Shown here: piece by piece, positions 22,683 through 34,380 of the stretch
Position numbering within the stretch: position 1 is the first letter of the stretch
How the letters are laid out: each line of letters opens with the position of its first letter
Origin: Acestrorhynchus altus
Lineage: Eukaryota > Chordata > Actinopteri > Characiformes > Acestrorhynchidae
Assembly (NCBI GenBank): GCA_034509495.1
Contig: CM067507.1
Span: 13,206,648-13,270,647, forward strand
Length of the DNA: 64,000 bases
Direction: 5' to 3'
The notes under the pieces: generated by a model
Seen by the model: the letters and a program-made list of their open reading frames with translations, nothing else
Told to the model about the DNA's origin: nothing
Database searches by the model: none
Translations under genes and position numbers: made by a program

Positions 22683-23846
22683 TTCAGTCCACACTAGCTT
22701 CTTCTCTCACTTCTACACTCCACACTACCTTCTACACTAACTTCTACACTCCACACTACCTTCTACACTAACTTCTACACTCCACACTACTGGCTTATAC
22801 ACGTCACACTAGCTTCTATACTCATGTTTACACTCCACATGAGCTTCTACACTCACTTCTACACTCCACACTACCTTCTACACTCACTTCTACACTCCAC
22901 ACTACTAGCTTATACACGTCACACTAGCTTCTATACTCATGTTTACACTCCACATGAGCTTCTACACTCACTTCTACACTCCACACTAGCTTCTATACTC
23001 ATGTTTACACTCCACATGAGCTTCTACACTCACTTCTACACTCCACACTAGCTTCTATACTCACTTCTACACTCCACACTAGCTTCTATTCTCATGTCTA
23101 CACTCCACACTAGCTTCTACACTCATGTCTACACCCAACCTTACTTCTACACTTACTTCTACACTAGCTTCTACACTCAACACTAGCTTCTACACTTATA
23201 CACTCCACACTAGCTTCTATATTCATGTCTACATGCAACACTAGCTTCTATGCTAACTTCTACACTTACTTGTACACTCCACACTAAGTTGTACACTCAC
23301 TTCTACTCTCCACGCTAACTTCTACACTTACTTCAACACTCCATACTAGCTTCTATGCTCATGTCTACACTCCACACAAGCTTCTACATTCACTTCTACG
23401 CTCCACGTGAACTTCTACACTTACTTCTACACTCCACACTAAGTTCTACACTCACTTCTACACTCTACACTAGCTTCGATACTCAATTCTACAATCCACA
23501 CTAGCTTTTACACTCACTTCTACACTCAACACTAGCATCTACACTTCTACACTCCACACTAGCTTCTACATTTAGTTCTACACTTGTTTCTGTACTCATG
23601 TCAACACTCCACACTAGCTTCAATACTCACTTCTACACTTCACATGAACTTCTCCACTTACATCTACACTCCAATTTAGCTTCTACACTTAATTCTACAC
23701 TCCACACTGGCTTCTGTTCTCATGTCTACACTCCAAAGTAGCTTCTATACTCATGTCTACACTCCACACTAACTTCTACACTTACTTCTACACTCCAAAC
23801 TAGTTTCTATACTCATGCCTACACTCTGCACTAGCATCTTTACTCA
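22683..23846. repeat. Minisatellite, ~31-bp unit with higher-order repeats
   Basis: About 1.16 kb of tandem repeats. The basic unit is two related parts, CTTCTACACTCA (12) and CTTCTACACTCCACACTAG (19), giving 31 bp. Between about 22814 and 23050 a two-unit (62-bp) variant with TGTTTACACTCCACATGAG recurs exactly, and a GCTTATACACGTCACACTAG variant recurs 115 bp apart (22793 and 22908). The edges, especially after 23100, are more divergent. It is pyrimidine-biased on the plus strand with almost no G. Open frames inside it only reflect the repeat. Confidence 0.95.
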
Positions 23847-23929
23847 AGGGACAAAGATTAAGCACCATCATTTTGTTTGACTAAGACTATAATAAAACAA
23901 ATAATAATTTTTGGCTGTATTTTATAACA

Positions 23930-24230
23930 GCGGTTCTCAAACCTTTTCAGTTGGTGCTTTAATTTTTTGTGTCTTTTATGTTATCAGGCACCACTTTTTA
24001 AGATGTGGCCAAATCAGATAATGAAAGATACTGAAAATAATTTATAGAGAAGATACAAGCTTGAATATTTTTCAGTGCCTCCCAATGAATAAACAATGAA
24101 TGTACAGTTTTTATTTTAAAATTGTAATCTGGTCTTGGTCTTGGGCTCAGGCTTGTTTTTTCCCAGTTTTGTTTGTTACTTGGACTTAGATGACTGAAAA
24201 TCTTGGTGTTGGACTCGGCTCTAGTGAACT
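23930..24230 (+). mobile_element. Possible hAT-type non-autonomous element fragment
   Basis: CAGCGGTTCTCAAACCTTTT at 23930-23949 resembles the terminal repeat of hAT/Charlie-like elements. The following GGTCTTGGTCTTGGGCTCAGG and TTGGACTCGGCTC resemble words seen in teleost hAT-derived repeats. No partner end or 8-bp duplication was established. Confidence 0.3.
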
Positions 24231-24291
24231 TAACTACAACACTATCAAGGAGTGAAGTCAGATATTTCTGTCTGAGCTTTTAGATCAAGCA

Positions 24292-24412
24292 GCTCACACT
24301 GCAGTGACATTGATGAATCTCCTCCATGACTGCTTGCACATCCTCAGCTGCAGCCCAGTTACCGTCATAAAACATCACCGCCAGCTTGGCCACATTTGCA
24401 TTCTGCTTCTTC
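24292..24412 (-). pseudogene. Unrecognised short coding-like segment, minus strand
   Basis: The minus strand has about 40 codons with a protein-like composition (KKQNANVAKLAVMFYDG, then AAAEDVQAVMEEIH) ending at TAA (complement of 24284-24286). It has no start context, splice acceptor or recognisable family. It could be a scrap of a retrocopy or transposon gene, or chance. Confidence 0.15.
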
Positions 24413-27400
24413 AGGGTAAGACATAGGAATAATTGATTCTACTTAATTCTTGCCATGCCCGAGGCTTTCAGCCATGCCTTTCTGTGCTTCTTATAACATA
24501 ATTACACAAGAACATTGCGCTTAGTCAGGCAAACAAATAAATCTAAGCGATTCTGCTGCCACTGGGCCACAACTGGATAGCCATATGGCCTTCTGTCCTG
24601 CCATTCATCATTGTTCAGAGTGCTTTGGCCATCATGCACCAAATACCACTGACGAGGTCATTCTGGAGTATGGAAAAGCAGGAGATTTAAAGCGACAAGA
24701 CTCTGTATAAGGACATAGAAGTGGATGAAAAATTGTATGTGGAGTACTCCAGTCTGGCTATAAGAGAACAGTTGGTTAGCATAAGTCCACTCAGTAAGAT
24801 TTCTGTTTATGTGGTTGTATACAGTAGCTCCTCAGAGCTCTTTATGTGGATAAGCAAAGAAAATGCTGCCTTAGGACCTAGCTGACTAGTTTTCATGTGG
24901 TTTTCTGAGAAACCAACACCATATAAAAATAATATCTTAACCAAAAACAACAAAATCTCAAACTGAATTGCACACTTTTCATGTCATGCATCCAGATTTA
25001 AACTCCAAGGACCTTGTTTCTAAAGTTCTGCCTACTGGTTATTTTAATTGTTTATTCTCTGAACCCTTTGCATTTGTTCTGGCTCAGAAGCAGATTGCCA
25101 TCAGAACTGTTTGAGTAGTGATTTTACACAAAAAGCTTTGCCTTGCCAGCTCTTTTCAGTTGTAATTCTGTGTTTCATTGTTGGGTGGGTGAATGAACAG
25201 AGGAAGATGGAGTTTGGTATTCTGATATCCATTTCATACGAACTATTCTGATGTTCATACTAACTTTTGCATTGCTGTTCTGTTTACATTAGTACCATTA
25301 TTTTTTCCCCTCCTCACCCAATAATACTACTGCTCTCAATGTAAAAAATAAATCTTAAAGATCTTAAAAATATTAGGTTCTTAAAAATAGCATTGAAAAC
25401 AAAATGTTTTCATAATGTGTCCTAATTTATTTACATAACTTTATATAATATTAATAATCAGAAAAGTTCAACCTACAAAGATATTACTTTTGCACTGTAT
25501 TTACTTCATTAAAACCTTCAGTTCAGTTCACACTTAATTTCCTCCCCTATAACTAACTAATTTACTTTCAAAAATTAAAATCAAAGTCAGCTTACATGGT
25601 TGAGTGCAAGTACTTTCAGCATATCAAGTACATGTTTGTGTTTGTTTGAATAATAAGCCTGTGGTTTAACAGGTACAGGAATGGTGAGATACCCTGCATT
25701 TACTCATATCTTGAGTAGACTCCAAATGGCACAGCAAAACTACAACTCTCAAATGACTGCATCAGAACTTTCATACTAATCTTTGATCAGTAAGCAAGAG
25801 ATGAGTTAAACATCAAATTTCCAAATGCAAGGGGAGAGAATGCTGAAAAACCTATAAGCATTTCTTTTCACCCATGATCTGCTGACAGAAGGGGTTACAT
25901 CTGTCGCCAGTTTTGGCTTTTCATGATAATGACAGATAATGAGTGGGTTATTTAAACACTTTAACCTCTGATGCTTAAAGCATTTAAAAAATTCACCAGA
26001 ATATTACAACAATGTGAATTGCATTTTGTTTTCTACAGTATTAAAAGGTGCTTTTGGCAGCTTTTTGGAATGCTGCAGTCCTGAAACTCTGCAGAAAGAG
26101 AAAAATGTTCAATCTTCAGAGTGGTTTGGATGTAAAATACATGCAAATAAAAAACACTTACTGCCCCTTCTTCCTTTCAGGCAACTTTAGAACCAAGGCT
26201 CAATCTTAGCCCTTTGCAAGTGAATCAAGGCCACTCACTGCCCATTGGCAGCATTCATCTCCCTCTGTGTCTTATTGAAGAAAACAGTGAAAAAACATTC
26301 CAAATGGACATTCCAGAGGGCAATTTAATCTGATGGACGTACAATGGCAACGCAGCATTGAGAAATCAAGGCCGCGAGCTATGCTGATACTAATATTGTG
26401 AGTGACATGTTGAAGTGCATGGGAGGAATGGCCAAAATAAGGCAAGGCAGCTGTTCGTTTCAGTATGTGTGATGGAAATGACCCTTGACAAATGAAAACT
26501 GCACAGTCTTCAGCGCTCCACAGCCTGCTCTCATGGGACATGGGCTTGACCTGTTTGCCTGGAGGCTGAGGCCATGGCGAGTTCTTAAAACAGCTCAGCT
26601 CTTTCAGATGGCCAACCCACCAAGAACACTTTACCTTATGTAGTCATTACATTTTCCTGTTTCTCTTGGACCTGTTGGTTAAAATCAGCAGTAGGAGTAT
26701 GAGAAAATATTGCTATGCTAACTTCTATCTATCATTTTAAATGTCACAAAATGATATTTTAATTTCACATTATATTATTATGGGGTGCCAAAAACTGTAA
26801 ATAAAGGCTGAAGAATACTGATAAAATCATTTTGATTCTCTTCCAAAGCACCATTTGAAAACTTGACTAAGCCATGAAATTCTGTCAGAAGAGTTTCTAA
26901 ACTTTCAATCAGTATAATGTTGCTATTAGTACAAAACCTTTATGTCCATCATTCACCTTCTTAACTTTCAAAGGGAACCAATGTAGAATTATATTCATTT
27001 GGAGTATTTCCATTGGTCCATTCTTCATGAAATTCTGAAACAATATAAAGAACAACTGCTATATTTCTGTCAAAAAGAGAAATGGAGAATTAATATATTT
27101 GTGCCAAAGCTATTTTTTCAGTAATAATCTGTGTTTGTCATTTGGCAATAAATCACAATAGTATCAGAATGACTGTAAGAACTTGACACCTAAACAATAG
27201 TAAGGAGAGTGGCTGCCCTGTTGAACCAGTTTTAACACAGATGTCAGATATGACCTCGAGGAGCTTCAGAAAAATTCTCCCAGACATTCAGTTCTTGCAG
27301 GGTGCCATCTAAGCTCTGTAAAGGGAGCTCTTAGCGGCAGCAGGCCACAGACAGGCCATTGCCTTTGATCTATAGATGCTCGTCCATCAAAGCAGAGTCA

Positions 27401-28500
27401 TGTCACTCCTGCAGTCAGCTGACAGGGTGAGTTGAGGGGACTGCATCTCAGTGCTGTGAGGACACACTACCCATTACACTGCCTGCTGTTCTCCTCACGA
27501 CCAGACCCCACTGGAATGACTGCATCCTGCCCCTGCATGACGAATGGCTGTGGATCCCGTTGTCTTAATCGCAGCCATTACTGTGTGCTAGAGAAAGGAG
27601 AGAGTCTTTGTCTCAGCCCCCTCCTTTCCTGATCCAGATCATGGTAGGTCAACTGACAGCACATTAAGACAATTAAGACAGCCCCTTAACCTTCCCTTCT
27701 GCCTCATGGAGCTGGCTGAAAGAGCTCCTGTCACTGGCTGCCATGACTGATGGCACATAGAAGACCATTGCATTGCTAGAGGTAACTTCAGGACTTGATA
27801 TGCTTATGCCATCACACAGAGGTCATGCATGGTATGTCCCAGGAAACCCTGAGGCTGAGAAGAGCAGAAATAGTCTTGTTTTTTCCAAAGCTTCAGATGT
27901 GTTCATTTGCCAGTTGATCACAGCTGATTTGTTTTGTTTTCTGGGGAGACAATTAATTGCATTATAATGACTAATACCATCACTGTTGGTCTGCTTCTCT
28001 GGCTGATTTCCAGAGCATGTCTTGACTTGCAAAGGAATATTTGTTTTTGACTTTATGCAATCAACCTTTACCCTGAACACTGCATCTACACTTTTCATGC
28101 CATAAAGCAGACCTGGACCCATAACTGCCCCAGTCCAATCCCAAGACAGGAGCTAACAGAGAAATGACTCAGAAGAAAAAAAAAAAAACTCCAGAAGAAC
28201 ATAAGAGTGACCGTGGTAATGATAATGAACTTGACCTGCTGGCAACACTTTCTCAGTGTCAGATCCTAGGCAACCTGCCAGGTCCTCTCTGATCAGCTTT
28301 GACCCCTTGAGAAACCACAGATCCAATGCTGACCAAAGTCCCTTTCAGGTAGATAGATTTAGGAGCTGATTTACAGACCTATGTGATTTATGTAAACTCT
28401 GTATAATGGGAGCTTCTCACTGGACCCTCTCCTTGCACCTGGACAGCTGTTCATCATTCTGAGAGAAGTGTCCTACCTTACCTTAACACATGCACATGCA

Positions 28501-28501
<1 letters not shown>
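24413..28501. other. Long gene-free stretch
   Basis: About 4 kb without a recognised gene, transposon or array. Open frames at 26272-26541 (minus), 27432-27632, 27773-27967 and 27823-28122 (minus) show no domain. A run of A at 28175-28186 is the only simple repeat. The low repeat content compared with its flanks makes this the best part of the window for a conservation scan. Confidence 0.35.

Positions 28502-28548
<47 letters not shown>
28502..28548. repeat. (CA)n microsatellite, left of a Tc1 relic
   Basis: A pure CA run of about 23 units ending two bases before the Tc1 terminal sequence CAGGGGGGAACATAAG. Confidence 0.98.
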
Positions 28549-28549
<1 letters not shown>

Positions 28550-28550
28550 T

Positions 28551-29642
28551 CAGGGGGGAACATAAGTATTTGATACACTGTCAATCTTGCAAGTTTTCCC
28601 ACCTGCATCATAGGTACACTTCAACTGTGAGAGACGGAATCCAGATCACATTATATTATTTTAAAAAAACTAAATTGCATTTTGTTGCATGAAATAAGTA
28701 TTTGATCACCTATCAACCAGCAAGAATTCTGGCTCAAACAGACCTGTTAGTTTATCTTTAAGAAGGCCTCCTACTCTGTACTCACTACCTGTATGAATGG
28801 CACTCCAACCTCTCCACCATTGCCAAGACCAAAATAGCTGTCTAAGGACACCAGGGACAAATATGCAGACCTGCATGAGGCTACAGAACAAGAGGTGTGG
28901 TGAGAAGGCAACAACTGTTGGTGCAATTAATGGAAAATAGAAGAAACACAAGATGTCTGTCAATCTTCCTTGGTCTGAGGCTTCAAGCAAGATCTCAATG
29001 ATTCCAAAAAAGATCCAGAACTATACAGGAGGACCTTGTCAATGAGCTGAAAAGAGCTGTAACCACAATCTCAAAGATTATCATAAGTAACACACTATGC
29101 CATCATGGATTAAAGTCCTGCAGGGCATGCAAGGTTCCCCTGCTCATGCCAGCACATGTCCAGGCCCATTTGAAGTTCACCAATGACCAACAAATCCCAA
29201 AACATACAACTAGGGCAACTAAGGCGTGGCTTCATAAGAAGCATTTCAAGTTCCTGGAGAAGCCTAGCCAGTCTCCAGACCTGAACCAAATAGAAAATCT
29301 TTGGAGGGAGCTGCCCAATGATAGCCCCAAAACCTGAAAGATCTGCAGAAGATGTTTATGGAGGAGTGGGCCAAAATCCCTGCTGCAGCGTGTGCAAACC
29401 TGGTCAAGAACTACAGGAAGTGTCTGACCTCTGCAAACAAAGGTTTCTGTACCAAATATTAAGTTTTGTTTTTCTATTGTATCAATACTTATTTCATGCA
29501 ATAAAATGCAAATTAATTATTTAAAAAAATCATACAATGTGATTTTCTGGATTTTGTCTCACACAGTTGAAGTGTACCTATGATAAAAATGACAGACTTC
29601 TCCATTGTTTGTAGGTGGGAAAACTTCAGCAGTGTATCAAAT

Positions 29643-29643
<1 letters not shown>
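28551..29643 (+). mobile_element. Tc1-like transposon relic between two CA arrays
   Basis: It begins CAGGGGGGAACATAAGTATTTG, a known style of Tc1 terminus, and its right part contains the inverted counterpart (GTTGAAGTGTACCTATGATA..GTAGGTGGGAAAAC..GTATCAAATG). The last ~15 bp of the right terminus are replaced by the CA array. Inside are a broken transposase N-terminus from about 28820 (CCAAGACCAAAATAGCTGTC) and VGAINGK / ..RKHKMSVNL-like pieces. A deletion then joins LKFTND directly to QIPKHTTRATKAWLHKKH at 29170-29240, removing the first two catalytic acids. SQSPDLNQIENLWREL (29268-29315) keeps the third. Not functional; about 0.5 kb shorter than a full element. Confidence 0.8.

Positions 29644-29702
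<59 letters not shown>
29644..29702. repeat. (CA)n microsatellite, right of a Tc1 relic
   Basis: A pure CA run of about 29 units, same orientation as the array at 28502-28548. Confidence 0.98.
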
Positions 29703-29704
<2 letters not shown>

Positions 29705-31188
29705 CATGTCTTGTTCTGTATCCTTGGTAATGACACGGAGGATGTGGGGACCAGAAATGCGTGCTGAACAATGAGCTTTGTAGGAACACATGGATTGTGT
29801 AGATATACCGGAAGGTCGGTTTGACAGCCCTGAATTCAAGAATATAGATGGAATTTACAGCATCTCTGCCACTGCTTTGATCTGTGACAGGAAATTATAA
29901 ATGCAGGGAGCACATAGAATTGCTAAATGCAGTCATGTTCAAGTGATATCTGGCAAAGATAGAAAAACACAAGCACACATGCAAGGGGCTGGCTTTTTCT
30001 GCATTCATCCTTTTCCCATATAGGTTATATAATGTCTTCTGGACCAATCCCTCTTGCCCTAGCTACACAACTCTTGAATCAATCTTGTTTTGAGCTTCTG
30101 GGGACTAGTTTGACCTTTCCACCATGAATCAAAATGATCATATGTTTTCCTGCTGTGTTGTTTGTTATATGGTGACTCAGGAGTGTTCACAGCACGTATA
30201 GTCCTTCCATAAAACACCTATACTCAGACACCCATAAAGCCATACAGCAGGTAAGGCCACGCAAGGATACTTTGTTATATTAGCTTGAAGGAACCACTGC
30301 AGTGCTTTTCATCTATGACCTTCGAGACTTGCTGTGGAGGGAATGGATAGTCCCATGGTGGTAAGTAAAAGATCAGGTGAGCAATGCAGCCAGCTTAATA
30401 AAAGAGTCTTGAGTAGTAGGGCTGTTTATTACACTGCAGTGTGGTTATAACTTAGACAAGACGGAAATGATCTTTAAGGTGATTTGTGAAACTCATACAT
30501 TTAATCCCTGCTCCACAAGAACATTATATCATCAACTGGAAACAAACATATTTGGTTCAGTCTGGGGATTGACTTACATAGCAAAGAAGCATCTGTGTAC
30601 TGGGCTTCTGAAATTGTTTGACTGTATCAGTATGAATGGCCTGGTTGAGGTTCCTCAGTCACAGGAAGAAAGTGGGTGTAAACTCTGGAGACAGATAATA
30701 AAATTACCAAAGTGACATTTTGTCTTCTCTCATGGTCACACGGGAGAGGCCGGTATTAAATTTTCACCAGATTGTCCAGCTTTTGTATTGTGTTTTTCCT
30801 CCCCCTCACTTCATCTCTTCTCAATTTGTGTTTGAAATGTGCTACATTAAATTTTTATACTCAGGCCACACCAGTGAGGAAATTGGCTTTTGCTTTATGT
30901 TACGTGCACAATCTGGTAGTGTGGCACATTCCCACACAGCAATTACTCCTGCCGAATCAATAGGTGCTTATTTCCTCCATCCATATCTATAGATTTCAGT
31001 CTAATTCCACCCCCTGTTGTGTTGTGTATTCATACCACTGCTGTGCGGTCATGAAAGCTGGTTTAACAGCTACACCTACAACAGCAAGGTCAACCATAGG
31101 AATCAAGTCTGTAATGATACAAATATATAACCAGTGCTAAGGCCATTTATTTACATACTTTATTTACTCTGATAATGTAGTCCTTAGA
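29703..31188. other. No gene recognised
   Basis: Open frames at 30467-30715 and 30720-30992 show no recognisable domain. No repeat recognised. Confidence 0.35.
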
Positions 31189-31231
31189 TGTGTGTGTGTG
31201 TGTGTGTGTATGTGTGTGTGTGTGTGTGTGT
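31189..31231. repeat. (TG)n microsatellite
   Basis: TG array with a single A interruption. Confidence 0.95.
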
Positions 31232-31389
31232 AGATAGCAATTTATTATTATGTTTTGTGTTTTTATTGTCTTAATATTTTACACTAAAGTATAAAGTATA
31301 AAACAATGTAATCCTAAGGAGTAACTCTGTGTTGTGCCTCCTGAGTACAGTCTGATTTTAGGTAAGTGTAATTTTTGTGTCTTTAAAGT

Positions 31390-31795
31390 GAGGAGCAGTG
31401 TTGGTCAGTAGTACTAAAGGGGCAGTAAGGAGCTGTTTATAAATCAGAGGGCTTTAATCTGAGGGGCTATATTGATCAGTAATTGTAAAGAGCACTAAGG
31501 GATTGTTTATATGTAAATGGGCTTTAGTCTTAGGGGCTGTATTGGTCAGCAGTGCTAGAAGGGCAGTAAGGAGCTGTTTAATCTGAGGGGCTGTATTGGT
31601 CAGTAGTGCTAGAAGGGCAGTAAGGAGCACTTTAATCTGAGGGGCTGTATTGGCCAGTAGTGATGGTGGTACACTAAGTTTATATGTTTATATGTCTGGG
31701 GCTTTAATCTGCTGGAATGGTAGGAAGGGGAGGTTTATTTGTCAGAGGGCTTTAATCTGAGGGGCTGTATCAGTCATTAGCACTGAAAGGGCCAA
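31390..31795. repeat. Degenerate minisatellite, ~55-80 bp units
   Basis: The words GGGGCTGTATTGGTCAGTAG, TGCTAGAAGGGCAGTAAGGAG and GGCTTTAATCTGAGGGGCTG recur five to seven times with variable spacing. The two central units (about 31515-31640) are the most alike. Length variants come mainly from an optional TTTATATGT part. No coding capacity. Confidence 0.9.
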
Positions 31796-33125
31796 AAATA
31801 TTGCTAATTCATGTTGAGGCATTAAGATAAATATCCTAAGATTTTGAGAAAACAAATAATAATGAACATATCAGTTAAAATTAGAGAAAACAAAGTTTGA
31901 TAATGCCCAGTACAAATTAAGCATGTGTTGTTGTCATGAGATTTCATTTTTCAAAGCAGAATTGCACAAAAACATTAGGTTCTTAAGGAAAAAACGTGAA
32001 TGGCCATCAAATTCCATTATATTTAGTATTTCATGATCATTATTCACCAGGTGCATAATAGAGAACAGGGTAACAAGTATGCCACCAGTGCCATCATCCT
32101 CATGTTAGCCTTAACATTCAAAGGAATCATGACATTTAATTTGAGCATGCACACAAAAAGGTTAATGGCTTTGAATTACCCATTAGTGCTCTTGGCAGTC
32201 CAAGAAAACCTTCATGCCATCAATCAGTAATCATGTGGTGTGAACTTGAATAAAGCCAGCTTTATCAGGTGGTTACAGCTGAAAACTGTAAGTATGTACA
32301 GTATGGCATTTTTCAGCACTGTGAAAGAAATTTTGTAAAGAGATGTGGCATTTCACATTGAGATTGATTTTTTTTTCATTAGGTGGACAAATTTAATAGT
32401 AGCCTCATTAGGATAGGTTTTAAATTCCAGGTCAAAAGGTCAATAATTCTCTTTTCATAACAATAAAAACTGAACATAGATTCATGGTGCAGGTCTCACA
32501 GGTCAAATTACATGAACTTTCTGTTAGATTTTCATAACAAAAGTTAACAGCTTACAGTGAAGCATGGATGCCATTAGCATGAAATTTTGCATGCATGATC
32601 TTTGGGTGGTTGCTCATTGTAATGGTCCATTTGAAGGATCTCATTAAAAAACATGGCCTCTCCAGCTATAAAAAGGGCTGTAAATGCTTGAGGACAAAAG
32701 GACGGTCAGGCCACCCTGTTGAGGAGAAGGGCTTTCAGGGCTACTCTAAAACCAAACCCAGCATCTTGTGTGCCACTGTACCCTGTCAAGTGGCTTGAAG
32801 TGATGCATTGGTGTAGCACAGTTAATCTTGTGACTTATCTTCCACTTTGCAGCAGCAAGGTGGTTTCACTCTTGATTCACAGTTACTGCTGGCTGATTTA
32901 AATCTTTTCAGATGTATATTTAGATGTAGTTCATTTGTGTTATTACAGATGTGTTCCATCATACACATATGTGATGTGAAGAAGTGGGAAGCGTACATGT
33001 AATTCAAGAAAATGGGTCACAGTCAAGTCAAAATGACTCTTTTAAAAAGCCTGTTTAAGAGCAAGATAGTAATGAAGTGCTTTTGTTTTACACTAGGAAA
33101 AATCCATACTAAAATAAAAAAGCAA
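31796..33125. other. No gene recognised
   Basis: Open frames at 32033-32230 and 32595-32798 lack recognisable domains. No repeat recognised. Confidence 0.3.
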
Positions 33126-33127
33126 GA

Positions 33128-33186
<59 letters not shown>

Positions 33187-33188
33187 AA
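33126..33188. repeat. (AAAT)n microsatellite
   Basis: About 15 perfect AAAT/TAAA units. Confidence 0.98.
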
Positions 33189-33259
33189 AGCATGCTGTAT
33201 TTATCTCTCCCTTGGTAAATGCATAATTATTCTGACCTGACATCTGATTACTGTTTTGA

Positions 33260-33640
33260 AAAAATTAATGGTCTGCATGATTTTCTTCTGTCTTGATATA
33301 TGAGACATGCAATTTAGCCTTACATAAATCATTTATGTGCTTTAAGGGTTTGACTTAATCAGTGTGGAACCTGGCAATAAAGTTTTATTGCTGGTTTTGA
33401 GTGCTGGAACATTCATGCGATGCAGTGCTTCAGGTGCAGTGCATTTATTCCCCTTGTGAAAATTTCCAATAGATTAAAATTCTGTTTATCATATATTGGA
33501 GAGGTCAGTGTAAGCACCCTCGGCTATGACTTCTCCTGCATAAATCATGCTCTTTTTTATGGAGGTGATATCATCTTTTACCTCCATTAGCTGTAATGTA
33601 CATTCCTCTCCCTGCAAGAGGTTTACACACTGAATTTAGT
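33260..33640. promoter_or_regulatory. Candidate conserved non-coding element
   Basis: Non-repetitive, mixed-composition sequence in a repeat-dense neighbourhood with words such as TGACTTAATCAG, CATAAATCAT, CTCCATTAGCTGTAATG. Offered only as a target for alignment; no conservation was tested. Confidence 0.2.
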
Positions 33641-33790
33641 GTGTAGGCATGGTCACGATGAGGAATGTGTGCGCGGCTGCGATAGTGATGAAGAGTGTGG
33701 TCGTGATGGAGGGCATGTGGGCGTGGTTGGGATGAACAGTGTGTTGCAGTGAGGAGTCTGCAAGTGTGATCGTGATGATAGCTACATGGT
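33641..33790. repeat. Degenerate short tandem repeat rich in GTG/GATGA
   Basis: Words such as TGGTCACGATGAGG, GATAGTGATGAAGAGTGTGG, TGGTCGTGATGGAGGGC and GTGATCGTGATGATAG recur at roughly 30-bp spacing with many differences. Confidence 0.6.
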
Positions 33791-33829
33791 GTGTTTATGT
33801 GTGGGAACGGTCAGAATAATTGTATGAAA

Positions 33830-34040
33830 TTATTATATGCACACATGAAAGTGCGCATTTGTCAGTTGTCCAATTGCTTTTTAGCTTGTGAAAAAGGAGA
33901 GACAATTTATGGTTATAACTCCTACACAGTAAATGCACTATGTTTAATTAAGTCTGTATTCACTTGCTTTATTTCAAATACATTGTGAAGGTAAAATTAC
34001 AAAGTTGTGTCCCTGTCCAAATACTTATGGACCTGACTGT
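33830..34040 (+). mobile_element. 3' end of an unclassified TA-type DNA element
   Basis: The segment ends GTCCAAATACTTATGGACCTGACTGT, with AAAATTACAAAGTTGTGTC upstream, as in a non-autonomous fish repeat whose ends read ACAGTCAGGTCCATAAATATT. The other end is missing. Confidence 0.4.
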
Positions 34041-34084
34041 TTTGAAAAGGTGCAAAATGTCTTGGAATACGTGGGATTTGTCAA

Positions 34085-34380
34085 AGTATGGTTGAGGCTG
34101 TTTGTTGGAATTTGGGTGAGATGGTTGTATTATAACTAAGACTGTTGGAATACATATGGGTGGAATATGGGTGGGATTTGTCAGGGTATGGATAGGATTA
34201 TCAAAATATAGTTGGGATGAGATAGTTGGAATATGAGTAAGATGGTGTGGGATTTATTGGGATTATGAAAATATGGGTAGGATTTGTGGCAATATGGATG
34301 AAGCAGTTAAAATGAGTGGGATTGTCGGGATATGATCTGAATTTTTTGGAATACAGGTGGGATGTGGCGGGTGTAGTGTC
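34085..34380. repeat. Degenerate minisatellite, ~20-25-bp units
   Basis: Recurring TGGAATATGGGTGGGATT / TTGTCGGGATATG-like units (more than eight, heavily mutated) with strong strand asymmetry: G-rich plus strand, C-poor. Confidence 0.75.

Noticed and set aside
22824..23051. Open frame with a repetitive peptide (FYTHFYTPH-like)
   Set aside because: It is only the translation of the 31-bp minisatellite.
28502..28548. CRISPR-like or telomere-like regular repeat
   Set aside because: Simple CA dinucleotide run; no spacers and wrong unit. No CRISPR array was found anywhere in the window.
32595..32798. Possible transposase N-terminus (LIKKHGLSSYKKGCKC then GRSGHPVEEKG)
   Set aside because: The resemblance is limited to a few residues; no second block, terminal repeat or catalytic motif nearby.
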